64,000 nucleotides of DNA from positions 3,534,001 through 3,598,000 of the forward strand of contig NC_008577.1 in the NCBI RefSeq assembly GCF_000203935.1. The letters are read 5' to 3'. This DNA is from Shewanella sp. ANA-3. GTDB taxonomy: Bacteria > Pseudomonadota > Gammaproteobacteria > Enterobacterales > Shewanellaceae. The notes beneath the pieces are model-generated. The model worked only from the letters and a program-made list of their open reading frames with translations. It searched no databases and was not told the origin of the DNA. Position 1 is the first letter of the stretch; every line of letters starts with the position of its first letter. Shown here one piece after another: positions 54,962 through 64,000 of this stretch. Made by a program: the position numbers and the translations under genes.

Positions 54962-56776
54962 ATGTCGTTAGAATCGTCATCATCCCAACAACCTAATAAG
55001 ATTGCTAACCGTCTCGCCGCCATTCGTAGTGAACTCGCCAGTGCCAATTTAGATGCCTTTATCATCCCGCGCGCGGATGAATACTTGGGCGAATATGTGC
55101 CTGAGCATAACGAGCGTCTGTACTGGGCAACCGATTTTACTGGCTCAGCAGGCATGGCCATTGTCTTAAAAGACAAAGCCGCCATCTTCACCGATGGTCG
55201 TTATACGGTACAAGTTCGCTTACAGGTGGATGCAAATCTGTTTAGTTATGAAAGCCTGACCGACACACCACAAATCGAATGGCTATGCGATACGCTTGCC
55301 GCAGGTTCACGTGTGGGCTTCGATGCCCGTTTACACACATTAGCGTGGTTTGAAAACGCCAAAGCGATGTTAGCGAAGGCTCAAATTGAACTGGTTGCCG
55401 TCGAACAGAATCCGATTGATAAACACTGGCAAAACCGACCTGCACCATCGAGTGCAGCAATCACGTTATTTAGTAATGAGAGTGCGGGTAAAACCAGCCT
55501 GCAAAAACGCACAGAGATTGGCGCATTAGTCAAAAAAGCCGGCGCCGATGTCGCGCTGATCGCCGCTTTGGACTCCTTCTGCTGGCTACTCAATATCCGT
55601 GGTAATGACGTGCCGCGTCTGCCGGTCGTACTCGGCTGCGCGCTACTTCACGCCAATGGCGATATGCAGCTATTTACCGATTTGAGCAAACTCCCTGAAG
55701 GCATTGAGGAACACGTTGGAGCGGGTGTGAGCTTTAAGAGCGAAGCTGCACTTGCCGATACCTTGGCAAGCTTACAGGGCGTGAAACTGCTCGCCGATCC
55801 GAACTCTGCCAACGCTTGGGCACAAAATATCGCCCGCGATGCTGGCGCTAAGTTAATCGCCGGTATCGACCCCGTATCACTGCCTAAGGCACAGAAGAAT
55901 GCCGCCGAATTAGCAGGCATGCGCGCCAGCCATATCCGTGATGGTGTCGCCGTGAGCCGTTTCCTCGCTTGGCTCGATGCCGAAGTCGCCGCCAATCGTC
56001 TGCACGATGAAGCAACCCTCGCCGATAAGTTAGAAAGCTTCCGCCTAGAAGATCCACAATATCGCGAGCCAAGTTTCGATACCATTTCCGCCGCAGGCGC
56101 CAATGCGGCCATGTGCCACTACAACCATAACAATGGCACGCCTGCCATGATGACGATGGACAGCATCTATCTTGTGGATTCTGGCGCTCAGTATCTGGAC
56201 GGCACCACGGATGTCACTCGCACCATCGCCATTGGTAAAGTGACCGATGAACAGAAGAAAATGGTCACCTTGGTATTGAAAGGCCATATCGCCTTAGATC
56301 AGGCTCGCTATCCGAAAGGCACAACGGGGCAACAACTCGATGCCTTCGCCCGCCAATATCTGTGGCAACATGGGTTTGATTACGACCACGGCACAGGCCA
56401 CGGAGTTGGTCATTTCCTCAGCGTGCACGAAGGCCCGCAGCGCATCGGTAAAAATCTCAATGCCATCGCCCTAATGCCTGGCATGGTGTTATCCAACGAG
56501 CCAGGTTATTACCGCGCCGACAGTTTTGGGATCCGCTTAGAAAACCTAGTGGTAGTGCAACACTGCGAAGCCTTAAAGGGCGCCGAGCGTGAAATGTATG
56601 AATTTGATGCCTTAACGCTGATCCCAATGGATGCTCGCCTTATCGATAAGAGCCTGTTAACCCAAGGCGAAATCGACTGGTTTAATGCTTACCATCAGAA
56701 AGTGTTTAACACCTTATCGCCATTAATGTCGGGCAGTGAGCTTGAGTGGCTGACAAAGGTCACAAAAGCCATCTAA
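54962..56776 (+). CDS. Xaa-Pro aminopeptidase, three-domain M24B type
   Basis: 604 residues from ATG at 54962, seven bases after GGAG. It has two tandem creatinase-N domains (about 1-145 and 160-310) and a C-terminal pita-bread M24 metallopeptidase domain. Metal ligands are visible: Asp406 and Asp417 in DSGAQYLDGTTDVTRT, His in HGTGHGVGHFLSVHEGP, Glu in NEPGYYRADSFGIRLEN. It removes N-terminal residues before proline. The size matches the eukaryotic cytosolic XPNPEP1 type, not the shorter E. coli PepP. Monocistronic. Confidence 0.93.
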   Translation: MSLESSSSQQPNKIANRLAAIRSELASANLDAFIIPRADEYLGEYVPEHNERLYWATDFTGSAGMAIVLKDKAAIFTDGRYTVQVRLQVDANLFSYESLTDTPQIEWLCDTLAAGSRVGFDARLHTLAWFENAKAMLAKAQIELVAVEQNPIDKHWQNRPAPSSAAITLFSNESAGKTSLQKRTEIGALVKKAGADVALIAALDSFCWLLNIRGNDVPRLPVVLGCALLHANGDMQLFTDLSKLPEGIEEHVGAGVSFKSEAALADTLASLQGVKLLADPNSANAWAQNIARDAGAKLIAGIDPVSLPKAQKNAAELAGMRASHIRDGVAVSRFLAWLDAEVAANRLHDEATLADKLESFRLEDPQYREPSFDTISAAGANAAMCHYNHNNGTPAMMTMDSIYLVDSGAQYLDGTTDVTRTIAIGKVTDEQKKMVTLVLKGHIALDQARYPKGTTGQQLDAFARQYLWQHGFDYDHGTGHGVGHFLSVHEGPQRIGKNLNAIALMPGMVLSNEPGYYRADSFGIRLENLVVVQHCEALKGAEREMYEFDALTLIPMDARLIDKSLLTQGEIDWFNAYHQKVFNTLSPLMSGSELEWLTKVTKAI

Positions 56777-56795
56777 CGTTAAGTGGCACAAAACT

Positions 56796-56826
56796 AAAGC
56801 CCAAGCCAATGCTTGGGCTTTTTATT
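56796..56826 (+). terminator. terminator after aminopeptidase P
   Basis: AAAGCCCAAGC-CAAT-GCTTGGGCTTT 11-bp stem followed by TTATTTA. Confidence 0.88.
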
Positions 56827-57249
56827 TAGAGTCGCTTCAAGACCCGTTCCACCTATGATGTTACTGTTCTGACAAGCTAAATCACGACATTAGTCCAATA
56901 GTCAGGCTGATGTTTTTCACCTAAGCTCCTACCACTATTTAGGCAAATGAACTTATAACCGCTTTAGCCAGGCATAAGCTAAAAACAGACCTTATACAAA
57001 ACTCTAAAATTTGCTTTTAAACAGGATAAACACTCGTTTGAAAGCGAATTAAAAATGCAATATTTGCAGAAACTTACAAAATTTAAAAATCATTACTTTT
57101 GTTGCGGGTAAAGCTAAAAACCGCTCTCCAATACCCACACAAAAATGATACCATTATCACATAATAAGCCGACTCCAATGAGAGCTGGCACCCGTTTTAC
57201 CAGTTACATTTACCCAAAAAGTCGTATCGGCCCTGAATGGACACACTAA
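56827..57249. other. 420-bp gene-free region upstream of the chemoreceptor
   Basis: AT-rich from 56980 to 57130. It holds the chemoreceptor promoter. A flagellar sigma-28-like element is not convincing. No ORF or repeat seen. Confidence 0.55.
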
Positions 57250-58818
57250 ATGAGCCAGAGTAACCCTAGCCGCAGTAAAACCAGCCAACTCCACAGTAAC
57301 GCACAGGAAGTCCGCCTCACACCGCAAGACGAATTGATTTCAACCACAGATACCCGTGGGATTATTACCTACGTTAATCAACGCTTTGCCGAAGTTTCGG
57401 GTTATAAGGCCGAGGAATTGATCGGCCAGCCTCATAACAAAGTGCGCCACCCTGATATGCCCAGTGCCGCCTTTAAAGAAATGTGGGAAAAGCTGAAATC
57501 CGGCCAATCCTGGCGAGGCATAGTCAAAAACCGCTGTAAGAATGGCGGTTTCTATTGGGTCGATGCCTTTGTTTCTCCCCTGTTTGAGAATGGGACTATC
57601 ATAGGTTATCAGTCGGTGCGTATTCAGCCGCAGGCGGCCTATGTCAGTAAAGCCACGGATATCTACCGCAGGCTAGTACAAAACAAACCCATCCCTAAAC
57701 CGCTGAGTTTAATGCAAAAACGATTTGTCTCCGCCGTCGTTGCTACCACAGGGTTACTGATTGCGGGTTACTTTTGGGGTTGGGGAGTGATTTTCGCAGG
57801 GGCGATTCTGATGAGCCTCAATCTGGCGATCTTCTACGATGAGGCCTTTCGCATTCCAGCCAAACTGGTTGAAATGCAAGAAAAATATGATTCCATCAGC
57901 CGCTATATCTACTCAGGCGCCGATACCTCATCGATTCTCGATTTCCAATTGATCCTATTGCAAGCCAAGATGAACGGCGTGCTTGGCCGCACCCAAGATC
58001 AGGCCCACCACTTACATGCGATTGCCGATCAGCTGGTGGTGACGACAGAACAAACCTATGTCAGCCTAGACCAAGAGAAAAACCAGCTAGAGCAACTCGC
58101 CAGTGCAATGGAAGAAATGAGCTCAACCATTGCCGAGGTTGCACAAAATACCCAACTGACCTCGACCAGTATCAACACTGCCTACGATCTCTGCCTCAAA
58201 AGCAGCGCCAATATGAAAGCCAACACCCAAAAGGTTGAGCAATTAGCCAAATCCGTGGCCGATGCCGCCAATAATGCCCATCAACTCAATAAGGAAGCCG
58301 AACGGGTGGCCAGCGCCATGGGCGAGATTGACTCGATTGCCGAGCAGACTAACTTGCTCGCGCTCAACGCTGCGATTGAGGCGGCTCGCGCAGGCGAGCA
58401 AGGCCGCGGGTTTGCGGTTGTCGCCGACGAAGTACGCGCGCTGTCGAGCCGTACCCAATTGTCGACTAACAGTATTTCCCAGAGCGTCGACAAGATGTTC
58501 AGCATGCTAAATGCCTGGGCGAAGGAGATGGAGCAGAGCCGTCAGCATGCAGAGCTATGTGCTAACGATATTCAAACTTCTGCTGAGAACGTGAACACCA
58601 TTTACCAAGAGGTGAGCGAGATCCACACCTTTGCCCAGCAAAACGCGGTGGCCGCAGATCAGCAGCGCCAAGTGGTGCATGAAATCACTAACAACATTCA
58701 CTCCATCACCCAAACCAGCAGCGAAAACCTCGCCGCCACCCATCAAATTGGTGATGCCGCGAATCATTTAAAACACAATGCCGAAAAGGCCCTAGGTCTA
58801 CGCCGCGCCTTTGGCTAG
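57250..58818 (+). CDS. PAS-containing methyl-accepting chemotaxis protein (Aer-like)
   Basis: 522 residues. An N-terminal PAS domain (about 25-135: [55 protein letters not shown]) is like that of the aerotaxis receptor Aer, which binds FAD. Two close hydrophobic helices follow (about 157-200), then a linker and the cytoplasmic signalling hairpin with the tip [38 protein letters not shown]. It senses redox or energy state and controls CheA. The start ATG lacks a strong Shine-Dalgarno. It stands alone. Confidence 0.92.
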   Translation: MSQSNPSRSKTSQLHSNAQEVRLTPQDELISTTDTRGIITYVNQRFAEVSGYKAEELIGQPHNKVRHPDMPSAAFKEMWEKLKSGQSWRGIVKNRCKNGGFYWVDAFVSPLFENGTIIGYQSVRIQPQAAYVSKATDIYRRLVQNKPIPKPLSLMQKRFVSAVVATTGLLIAGYFWGWGVIFAGAILMSLNLAIFYDEAFRIPAKLVEMQEKYDSISRYIYSGADTSSILDFQLILLQAKMNGVLGRTQDQAHHLHAIADQLVVTTEQTYVSLDQEKNQLEQLASAMEEMSSTIAEVAQNTQLTSTSINTAYDLCLKSSANMKANTQKVEQLAKSVADAANNAHQLNKEAERVASAMGEIDSIAEQTNLLALNAAIEAARAGEQGRGFAVVADEVRALSSRTQLSTNSISQSVDKMFSMLNAWAKEMEQSRQHAELCANDIQTSAENVNTIYQEVSEIHTFAQQNAVAADQQRQVVHEITNNIHSITQTSSENLAATHQIGDAANHLKHNAEKALGLRRAFG

Positions 58819-58826
58819 TACTCCCG

Positions 58827-58858
58827 TCGCGCCATTATCAACTAAGATGATGGCGCGA
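58827..58858 (+). terminator. hairpin after the chemoreceptor gene
   Basis: TCGCGCCATTATC / GATGATGGCGCGA 13-bp stem with a 6-nt loop, nine bases after the stop codon. No T-tract follows, so it could be a processing or stabilising hairpin instead of an intrinsic terminator. Confidence 0.55.
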
Positions 58859-59166
58859 TACTCTCCCTCTATGTTTTCCCCTCTACAGTTTCAACCACAT
58901 CTAAAACCGCTTACAGATTGTTATAAAATCCCAAAGGGTTAAAAAGTACAGGTTTTAACCGAAAATTTTGCTATACTCCGCGCCCGCCATTTTTCTGCTA
59001 CACAAAGTGCAAAATACAGTGTGGCGGAAATGCGTAAGCAAGTGCATAGGTTTGAAGCACTCTTGTAGTGAAGCGCTGTTGTAATGAATAAAGTGCGGCA
59101 GAGTGCGCTTTCAACAATAGAATGATGCGCTTGAATGATTGAATAAGTGACTGACAGGAATCCAAA
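58859..59166 (+). other. rhlE upstream region with probable long leader
   Basis: A -10-like TATACT at 58972-58977 would give a leader of about 185 nt before the helicase start. The leader has many AGTGC/GCACT and GCGC elements that could pair. Long 5' leaders are common in cold-induced helicase genes. No ORF. Confidence 0.4.
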
Positions 59167-60468
59167 ATGAGATTTGAATCTTTTAGTTTTTGCCCCGAGA
59201 TTTTACGCGCTATCTCAGATTGCGGTTATCAAAAAATGACACCTATTCAGCAGCAAGCGATCCCCGCTATCCGCCGCGGGCAAGATGTGCTGGCTAGCGC
59301 GCAAACAGGTACGGGCAAAACGGCGGCCTTCGCCCTGCCGATACTGCAAAAGATGGTAGAAAACCCTAGCGAGACCCTAAAATCGAACGCGCGGGTATTA
59401 ATCCTCACGCCGACTCGTGAGCTCGCAGCTCAAGTCGCCGACAACGTTGAAGCCTACAGCAAGTATTTAAATTTCAGTGTATTAACCATTTACGGTGGTG
59501 TAAAGGTTGAGACTCAGGCGCAAAAGCTTAAGCGCGGTGCCGATATTATTGTCGCGACGCCGGGGCGCTTACTCGAACACCTGACCGCCTGTAATTTAAG
59601 CCTCTCTAGCATCGATTTTTTAGTGCTCGATGAAGCCGACCGTATGTTAGACATGGGCTTTAATGCGGATATTCAAAAAATCCTTCAAGCGGTGAATAAG
59701 AAGCGTCAAAACCTATTATTCTCAGCTACCTTCTCAAGTGCGGTGAAAAAACTGGCCAACGACATGATGGTCAAACCTCAGGTGATCAGCGCCGATAAGC
59801 AAAACACCACCGCCGATACCGTGAGCCAAGTGGTGTATCCGGTGGAGCAGCGCCGTAAGCGCGAACTCTTATCCGAACTGATTGGTAAGAAGAACTGGCA
59901 ACAAGTGTTGGTCTTTACCGCGACGCGCGATGCGGCCGACACCTTAGTGAAAGAATTGAATTTAGATGGAATTCCCTCTGAAGTCGTCCACGGTGAAAAG
60001 GCACAAGGTAGCCGTCGCCGCGCGCTGCGTGAGTTTGTCTCAGGCAAAGTGCGCGTATTAGTCGCCACTGAAGTCGCCGCCCGCGGCTTAGACATTCCAA
60101 GCCTTGAGTATGTAGTCAACTTCGACTTACCTTTCCTTGCCGAAGACTATGTGCACCGTATTGGTCGTACCGGTCGCGCGGGTAAGTCAGGGGTTGCGAT
60201 TTCATTTGTGAGCCGTGAAGAAGAGCGCACACTCGCTGATATTGAAAAGCTAATCGGCCAAAAAATTCGTCGTATTACCGTGCCAGGATACGAAGTCGGT
60301 AGCCGCGACTTGCTGTTAAAGCAGCTACAAACCCGTCGTAGTTTTGCCAAGAAACAACAGCGACTCGACAACGTTAGCGAGCAGATCATCGCCGAGAAAA
60401 GCATGCAGGGCCGCCGCGTGAAGATGAAGGTTGGCCAAGCCCCAAGTAAGGCGAAAAAACTTAAGTAA
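59167..60468 (+). CDS. rhlE: DEAD-box RNA helicase, RhlE type
   Basis: 433 residues with all helicase motifs: Q motif (YQKMTPIQQQAIP), Walker A AQTGTGKT, PTRELAAQ, DEAD (LDEADRMLDMGF), SAT (FSATF), ATEVAARGLDIP and HRIGRTGRAG. The C-terminus is short and basic (RRVKMKVGQAPSKAKKLK), as in RhlE, not DbpA or CsdA. It unwinds RNA in ribosome maturation and RNA decay. ATG has ACAGGAA upstream. Confidence 0.93.
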   Translation: MRFESFSFCPEILRAISDCGYQKMTPIQQQAIPAIRRGQDVLASAQTGTGKTAAFALPILQKMVENPSETLKSNARVLILTPTRELAAQVADNVEAYSKYLNFSVLTIYGGVKVETQAQKLKRGADIIVATPGRLLEHLTACNLSLSSIDFLVLDEADRMLDMGFNADIQKILQAVNKKRQNLLFSATFSSAVKKLANDMMVKPQVISADKQNTTADTVSQVVYPVEQRRKRELLSELIGKKNWQQVLVFTATRDAADTLVKELNLDGIPSEVVHGEKAQGSRRRALREFVSGKVRVLVATEVAARGLDIPSLEYVVNFDLPFLAEDYVHRIGRTGRAGKSGVAISFVSREEERTLADIEKLIGQKIRRITVPGYEVGSRDLLLKQLQTRRSFAKKQQRLDNVSEQIIAEKSMQGRRVKMKVGQAPSKAKKLK

Positions 60469-60494
60469 ATAGAGTGAACTATCACCTATCCAAT

Positions 60495-60526
60495 AAAAAA
60501 GCGTCCTAGTGGACGCTTTTTTATTG
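60495..60526 (+). terminator. terminator after rhlE
   Basis: AAAAAAGCGTCC-TAGT-GGACGCTTTTTT 12-bp stem with a T-tract on both strands; bidirectional, also serving the convergent DUF1254 gene. Confidence 0.9.
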
Positions 60527-60548
60527 AGTCTAAACGACTGGTTTTGTA

Positions 60549-61844
60549 TCACTTAACCACTTGAATTTTAGGGAAAGGATACTTGCCCTCTTGGATTTCC
60601 TTATTAGGGCCGTACATGCGCATAATAATGTAGGCATCCTTTTCAGGAATCGGCAGCCAATTGCTGTTGCTCTCATCCCCTTTAGCGCTCAATTCGATGG
60701 TATACATGCCATCGGCGCCGGGTTTAAGAGTACGATCGCCGCGGCTGTGGCGGTTAATCTCATTGTGCGCCATTAAACGATTATCCGATCCATACACAGT
60801 AAACGACCAGAATTGACTCACCTCGGGCGCCTTAAAGTGCATCAGGTATTTTTTGCCATTTGAGCCATTGAGATTTTTACCGTCATCGCCCTTTTCCTCC
60901 TTCAGATAAACGGACTCATCGGGCGGCAATCCCCACTGACCAAGGTAAGTGCCTTCGGCGAAAAGATCGCGCGCACCATCACTCAACTGCTCACGGGTAC
61001 CTAATAACTTACCCGCATTGGTCATTTTTGGCGCTAACTCGATAATGTGTTTCATCCCTAACGTTTCGCCAACCTTAGCGGCAGCGATTTGAGCGGCCGT
61101 TAAGTCTTCCTTACAAGGCACCAGACCAATATCCTTAAACAGATCTAACCATTGCTTATCGGCCGTGCCCATGTCGCCATCGCAGAGCATATAGTTGACC
61201 CGTTGCAGCCAATTGCTCTTCTCGGGATCGGGGTAAGTGCGCTCCTTAGGTTTCGGGCCAGCCACACCAAGATAGGCAGACAAAGTGCGGATATTCCAAT
61301 CATCCATATAATTTAACGCGACTTTCTCATCTTCCTTGCCAACGGCCATAATGCGGCCCATCAGCTTGATCAGATTCGAATCCACATAAATCACTTCGTC
61401 CACACTGGCTGGCACATCGCCTTTCCATGAACGGGCGGCAAACATAAAGTGGCCGCCCTCATTGCCCCTTAAACGAGAGCCAACCATGGAGGTGGTGTAA
61501 TGGCCCATATCCATAGTATGGAGGATCCAATAACGTCCTTTATCCATATCGGGCACGCTCACGATCACAGGCTCAGCGGCCACGTCCAACCACCCCATTA
61601 AGTGCAGGGTATCGTTGTTAATGGTGGGGTGCGCTGTGTAGGTATCGTCGGCAATGTGACGAATATTTTGGAAGCGGTTCAGTGGAGTATCGGTTTTAAC
61701 TGCGGTTTCGTAGAAAAATTTATAGGCTTCATCTATCGAGTAACCATAGATAAATGCATCCTGAGCATTTTTATCCGAAATAGATTGTGCAAAAACGACT
61801 TGGCTCGCCATGATTGCAGCGAGGGGAAACAGTACTTTCTTCAT
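60549..61844 (-). CDS. exported DUF1254/DUF1214 protein
   Basis: 431 residues from ATG at 61844 with AAGGAG six bases upstream; signal peptide MKKVLFPLAAIMASQVVFA|QS. The N-terminal DUF1254 part (DAFIYGYSIDEAYKFFYETA... DTLHLMGWLDVAAEPVIVSVPDMDKGRYWILHTMDM) and C-terminal DUF1214 part (FKAPEVSQFWSFTVYGSDNRLMAHNEINRHSRGDRTLKPGADG) are both recognisable. Family members are periplasmic or secreted, abundant in proteobacteria, and of unsettled function. Monocistronic. Confidence 0.9.
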   Translation of the reverse strand: MKKVLFPLAAIMASQVVFAQSISDKNAQDAFIYGYSIDEAYKFFYETAVKTDTPLNRFQNIRHIADDTYTAHPTINNDTLHLMGWLDVAAEPVIVSVPDMDKGRYWILHTMDMGHYTTSMVGSRLRGNEGGHFMFAARSWKGDVPASVDEVIYVDSNLIKLMGRIMAVGKEDEKVALNYMDDWNIRTLSAYLGVAGPKPKERTYPDPEKSNWLQRVNYMLCDGDMGTADKQWLDLFKDIGLVPCKEDLTAAQIAAAKVGETLGMKHIIELAPKMTNAGKLLGTREQLSDGARDLFAEGTYLGQWGLPPDESVYLKEEKGDDGKNLNGSNGKKYLMHFKAPEVSQFWSFTVYGSDNRLMAHNEINRHSRGDRTLKPGADGMYTIELSAKGDESNSNWLPIPEKDAYIIMRMYGPNKEIQEGKYPFPKIQVVK

Positions 61845-62156
61845 CAACAACTCCTTGTATAGACTTGAAATAATGTAAAAATCCAAGCTCATCTATCAAC
61901 AGCCAATAGCTTATCTATCCAGATGCCAACAAATGCGAGTCACGCTACTCGAAATTTATCCTAGACCCGTTTAAGTTCAATCACAAGCCTATATAAGTTG
62001 TTCAATCCACTATCAAATTCAACATGAGTTCCCGCATTAACCCCGTCGGTTCTAACTCACGTTTTATCCATTGAGTACAAGTACTCAAGCCTACTTGCCC
62101 TCAAACTGCGCCGATTAACGGTAAACAGTGCCCCTAACGCCGAAGAGACAATAAAC
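61845..62156. other. 310-bp intergenic region with palindrome
   Basis: Holds the DUF1254 promoter and the inverted repeat TTGAGTAC-AA-GTACTCAA at 62071-62088. No ORF. Confidence 0.55.
62071..62088. repeat. perfect inverted repeat TTGAGTAC-AA-GTACTCAA
   Basis: An 8-2-8 inverted repeat, 70 bp after the stop of the downstream hypothetical gene (minus). Without a T-tract it looks more like a protein-binding site than a terminator. Confidence 0.5.
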
Positions 62157-63044
62157 TTAGAGATACTTTGCAAACAATTGCTTAAGTCGAGCCTCATCAA
62201 TGGGATTTTCGCCGCGCCAGTCCGCAAGCGGTAAGGTGATGTCAGAGCGAATACTGCCGGGGTATTTGATATTGCAGATATCCTCAAATGGCGTAAAAGT
62301 CTCATAGAGCGGCGTAACATAGGAATTTGGCATGATGCCAAGCTCTGCCAATACCATTAGCTGGCCACGGAAACTGTACTTATTAAATTTAGGGATAATC
62401 TTGGCTTTCTTCACCCTTTGCTCGAGTTTTCCGGGTGTTTCATCAACAGGAGCCTGACGAATTGCCTCAATTAAAGCACTAAAGATGGCCACGTCCTCGG
62501 CACTAGGTTTACAAGGCAATAGCGTACAAAATTCTTGTAATTCTATGAGTTTGTGCGCCCAGCGCTCGTTCCACACACTGCCAGCGTAACAGGAAAAGAT
62601 TTCTTGCCCCTGCTCAATCCAATTAACAGCTTTGATTGAACATACAGGACAAATGTCACTATCGGTTGGCATCGTATGTTCTGGCAGCGCCTTCGCAAAC
62701 AGATAGCTGAGTATGGGCTGTCGACCGCGGGGGAAACTCGAAAAACCACATAAATAGGCCGCCAGTAAATTTTCGAGGGAAAGATTAGGCTGCTTTAGTA
62801 TCGCTTTATAGCCGAGCACCACATCATCATGACTCAGCTTAACCCTGTCGTTGACCGGATAGCCACTCTGTTCAATCAATGCGATTTCGGTATCAGATAG
62901 GCCTTGATAGGAGTAGATAGAGGTTCCCGTATCAACATCAAACACATCGCCATTATCGATTCTTTGCTGATAGCCATGCTCATCTTTGCGATAGGACTTT
63001 TTATAATAGACTTTCTTTAATGCGTTAAATAATCCCTTATCCAT
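62157..63044 (-). CDS. hypothetical cytoplasmic protein with CxxC
   Basis: 295 residues, not recognised. No signal peptide or membrane segment. A CPVC motif (DSDICPVCSIKAVNWIEQG) and further cysteines (FSCYAGSVW, FCTLLPCK) could bind zinc. The rest is mixed alpha/beta with aromatic patches (NLLAAYLCGFSSFPRGRQPILSYLFAKALPEHTMPT). It stands alone with no conserved neighbours in view. Function unknown. Confidence 0.75.
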   Translation of the reverse strand: MDKGLFNALKKVYYKKSYRKDEHGYQQRIDNGDVFDVDTGTSIYSYQGLSDTEIALIEQSGYPVNDRVKLSHDDVVLGYKAILKQPNLSLENLLAAYLCGFSSFPRGRQPILSYLFAKALPEHTMPTDSDICPVCSIKAVNWIEQGQEIFSCYAGSVWNERWAHKLIELQEFCTLLPCKPSAEDVAIFSALIEAIRQAPVDETPGKLEQRVKKAKIIPKFNKYSFRGQLMVLAELGIMPNSYVTPLYETFTPFEDICNIKYPGSIRSDITLPLADWRGENPIDEARLKQLFAKYL

Positions 63045-63333
63045 TTACTGCTTCCTATTGAAAAATTGAGTGAATTGCTCTGTAACCTATGAACATCCAA
63101 GCAATAGTATCACTACATGCTTCTCCACCACACCCTTGAGTCACAGCACAACGAAACTCCACCACGCTAACGATTAATTCATACTCCTTGATAAAGATGC
63201 CACTAAAACTGCAATAAATTGGCCCGTTAGCCGTTCTTATTTGTATCACCACAACCTAGACCGGCTCAAAGACACAAGCCTAGCTCAATCGCTTGATTAA
63301 AAAGAATAACCCAATAATACGGAGAGATGACTG

Positions 63334-63981
63334 ATGCAGTCCCTACTACAGCGCTTTTTACTGACCACCAGCCTATTGCTCGGCAGTTTTAGTACGTTAG
63401 CTCAACCTATCGCCAAGGATGAATATTCGGTGAGTCCATTGCTCAATGGCGAGCAAATCCCCGCAATCACTTTGCAAGACATGAATGGTCAAAGCGTTGA
63501 TTTAGCGAAATTAACAGCACAAAAGCCAACCATTTTCTTCTTTTACCGTGGCGGCTGGTGTCCGTTTTGCAACAACCAAATGGGCCAGCTCAAAGCCATC
63601 GAACCTAAACTTATCGACATGGGCTTTCAATTGGTGGGGATTTCACCCGATACACCTGCACAGCTAAAGGCATCAGCGGCTAAAAACGAGCTCAAATATC
63701 AACTGCTTTCCGATGAAAAAATGCAGGCAGCGCAAGCCTTTGGTCTTGCCTTTTACACCAGTAAACAAGTGACTGATACTTACCTGAGTCGCTTAAATCT
63801 GGATAACCCACTGTGGACAACGCCCGAAGGCGATAAACGCTTAGTTCTGCCTGTTCCGGCAATTTATATCGCTGACACTCAAGGATTAATCCATTTCCAA
63901 TATGTAAATCCCAACTATAAGGTGAGACCCGCACCTAAGTTGATTCTGACCGCCGCCAGCCTCGTCGGAGCACCAGAATAA
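63334..63981 (+). CDS. periplasmic AhpC/TSA-type peroxiredoxin-like protein
   Basis: 215 residues: signal peptide 1-23 (TLA|QP) and a thioredoxin-fold AhpC/TSA domain. The active-site region is FFYRGGWCPFCNNQMGQLKAIEP, so both cysteines are in a CPFC arrangement like thioredoxin-type oxidoreductases, replacing the PxxxTxxC peroxiredoxin site. QLVGISPDTPAQLKASAAKN and the C-terminal VLPVPAIYIADTQGLIHFQYVNP fit this branch. Probably reduces peroxides or disulfides in the periplasm. ATG is preceded by GGAGAGATGACTG. Confidence 0.88.
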   Translation: MQSLLQRFLLTTSLLLGSFSTLAQPIAKDEYSVSPLLNGEQIPAITLQDMNGQSVDLAKLTAQKPTIFFFYRGGWCPFCNNQMGQLKAIEPKLIDMGFQLVGISPDTPAQLKASAAKNELKYQLLSDEKMQAAQAFGLAFYTSKQVTDTYLSRLNLDNPLWTTPEGDKRLVLPVPAIYIADTQGLIHFQYVNPNYKVRPAPKLILTAASLVGAPE

Positions 63982-64000
63982 TCCATCCACCGTCCAAACA

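Noticed and set aside
57100-57249. Sigma-28 (FliA) promoter for the chemoreceptor
   Set aside because: TAAA followed after 14 bases by a poor match to GCCGATAA; too weak to report as a promoter.

Overview
The window is chromosomal DNA of a Shewanella (gamma-Proteobacteria), close to the S. oneidensis / Shewanella sp. MR-4, MR-7, ANA-3 group. I base this on recognised gene content and order (aceB, a TonB-dependent receptor, the borosin pair sonM-sonA, bamE, rnfH-ratA, smpB, ssrA) and on chitin-utilisation signals typical of the genus. The assignment rests on pattern recognition, not on a database search.

Layout. 1-11.8 kb is core chromosome: the 5' part of malate synthase, a Fur-controlled siderophore receptor, a CPA2/Kef-type antiporter, then a minus-strand operon sonM-sonA-(TPR-GGDEF). 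This operon is a split borosin (backbone N-methylated peptide) pathway whose last gene encodes a membrane diguanylate cyclase. It is followed by bamE, rnfH, ratA and smpB. The tmRNA gene ssrA (11784-12138) is the integration site of a genomic island of about 17.3 kb (about 12139-29440).

The island starts with a P4-type tyrosine integrase, an unknown protein, an AlpA regulator, a small protein and a helix-turn-helix (Rep-like) protein, followed by a four-unit, 22-bp-period iteron-like array. A long minus-strand defence operon then reads hsdR - fic - hsdM - hsdS - AAA ATPase (PtuA-like) - HNH (PtuB-like) - second HNH - XRE-like protein: a type I restriction system with a Septu-like module attached. 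A PLD-type protein lies at the right end. Matching pairs of GTAACAC repeats, with the same 12-bp spacing, sit just inside both ends and look like integrase arm sites.

29.4-64 kb is again ordinary chromosome: a YwqK/MORN-repeat protein with two unknown partners; a Tat-exported transglutaminase-like protein coupled to MerT-like and MerP-like genes; a cysteine-catabolism locus (cyuP divergent from ridA-cyuA-YheO-type regulator); an RCC1-repeat membrane protein; popT (DUF368); a hotdog protein; a fungal-type cytosine deaminase; DUF418 and DUF1294 membrane proteins; a TetR/HPP divergent pair; an AtoE transporter; an FKBP; a modular GH18 chitinase preceded by a c-di-GMP-I riboswitch and a perfect palindrome matching the NagR operator; a ROK kinase; a three-domain aminopeptidase P; an Aer-type chemoreceptor; an RhlE helicase; a DUF1254/DUF1214 protein; an unknown CxxC protein; and a periplasmic peroxiredoxin-like protein.

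Most interesting points: the borosin operon and its coupling to a GGDEF gene, the iteron array and arm sites of the ssrA island, the Fic operator cluster inside the restriction operon, the dual riboswitch/NagR control of the chitinase, and the transglutaminase-MerT/MerP operon.
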